Assembly: GCA_004151065.3 (NCBI GenBank)
Contig: NWUY0300050146.1
Coordinates: 1-17,667 of the forward strand
Reading direction: 5' to 3'
Source: Larix sibirica
Lineage: Eukaryota; Streptophyta; Pinopsida; Pinales; Pinaceae
Length of the DNA: 17,667 bases
Position 1 is the stretch's first letter; the number at the start of each line of letters is the position of its first letter. Below are positions 17,116 to 17,667 of the stretch, piece after piece. The translations under genes were made by a program, and so were the position numbers. The notes under the pieces are model-generated. The model saw only the letters and a list, made by a program, of their open reading frames with translations. It had not been told where the DNA came from and ran no database searches.

Positions 17116-17667
17116 TAGGCTTTTGACCACTTATGGAAGTTGGTTCAGAGAGTTTGGCACTCTATTCCAGACTTGTTTACTTTTGAGTTAATGATATCTT
17201 TCCAGCCTTCATGTAATTTTGGAGGTGCAACAATGTGTCTAGGATTCTTTCATATGAAACTCAACTCTTAGTTATTCTTCCCAAGGCATATGTGTGGATT
17301 CTATGGATTTGTTTCTTTATTAAAATCTCTGTTGATTGTACCTCTCTTTCTATTTACTAGCTTTGTGTTTATGTAGCACGTGAACACATTCTAAATCTCC
17401 TTCTTGCTTTACGTGATGAGGATTCATACATTAGTAATATAGATTCCAACACAAATCATTTATGAAGTTTGAATGAGAAATGTGGCAAAAGACATAGTTT
17501 TTCATGTTAAATCAGCGATGCCAAGTTTTATTTGGCATGAATGTCATGGAGGAGGTCCAAAGCACCTATCACTATACCATGAACCTTGGAATGACTTTCC
17601 ACATTGTTGGCATGCTTGAGTATAATTCAAAACAAGAAGCATATATATGATGGAATATAAAGAATTT
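17116..17667. other. Unassigned stretch to the window end
   Basis: Somewhat less AT-rich than the surroundings, with T-rich plus-strand character (17150-17400), but stops interrupt all frames and no domain, RNA or repeat family is recognised. Confidence 0.4.

Overview
This looks like nuclear DNA of a flowering plant, probably a dicot or magnoliid; the sequence alone does not narrow it further. It is AT-rich and CpG-poor, contains microsatellites and tandem duplications, and is dominated by decayed retrotransposons of plant type: a Copia Gag, a Copia-like LTR with a tRNA-Met primer site, and two L1-clade LINEs, one of them with the C-terminal RNase H domain common in plant LINEs. I see no rRNA gene, intact tRNA, CRISPR array or bacterial-style operon. 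One unresolved base (n) lies at 6388.

Layout. 1-183: GC-rich block with a tRNA-like B box, probably a truncated SINE. 184-521 (-): broken Copia Gag. 605-1043: MITE-like element with imperfect terminal inverted repeats. 1130-1312 (+): LTR end plus primer-binding site. 1556-2740 (-): the only candidate for a host gene, a three-exon model whose splice phases agree (about 177 codons, product unrecognised), with the most CpG-dense DNA seen in the window at its first exon. 3780-4060: two oppositely oriented tRNA-like SINE heads. 4407-4650 (-): a possible PPR-like remnant. 5179-5400 (-): a weak candidate for the 3' end of an LTR retrotransposon. 5600-8640: AT-rich DNA with only short duplications.

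8640-11335 (+): 5'-truncated LINE with the order reverse transcriptase, zinc-binding domain, RNase H, 3' UTR, broken by stops and two frameshifts. 11818-11937: three 40-bp tandem units. 12870-15430 (-): a second, different LINE facing the first tail to tail, also broken. 16248-16403: three 52-bp units. 16604-16731: an inverted copy of a piece lying inside the second LINE. 16936-17115: a 90-bp tandem duplication.

No genes here work together as a system. I did not find a convincing new biological system; the window reads as a transposon graveyard beside one possible small gene. The most instructive details are a 59-bp tandem duplication that by itself accounts for a reading-frame break in the second LINE, loss of one catalytic aspartate in both reverse transcriptases, an RNase H domain that keeps all four acidic residues, and the phase-consistent three-exon model.
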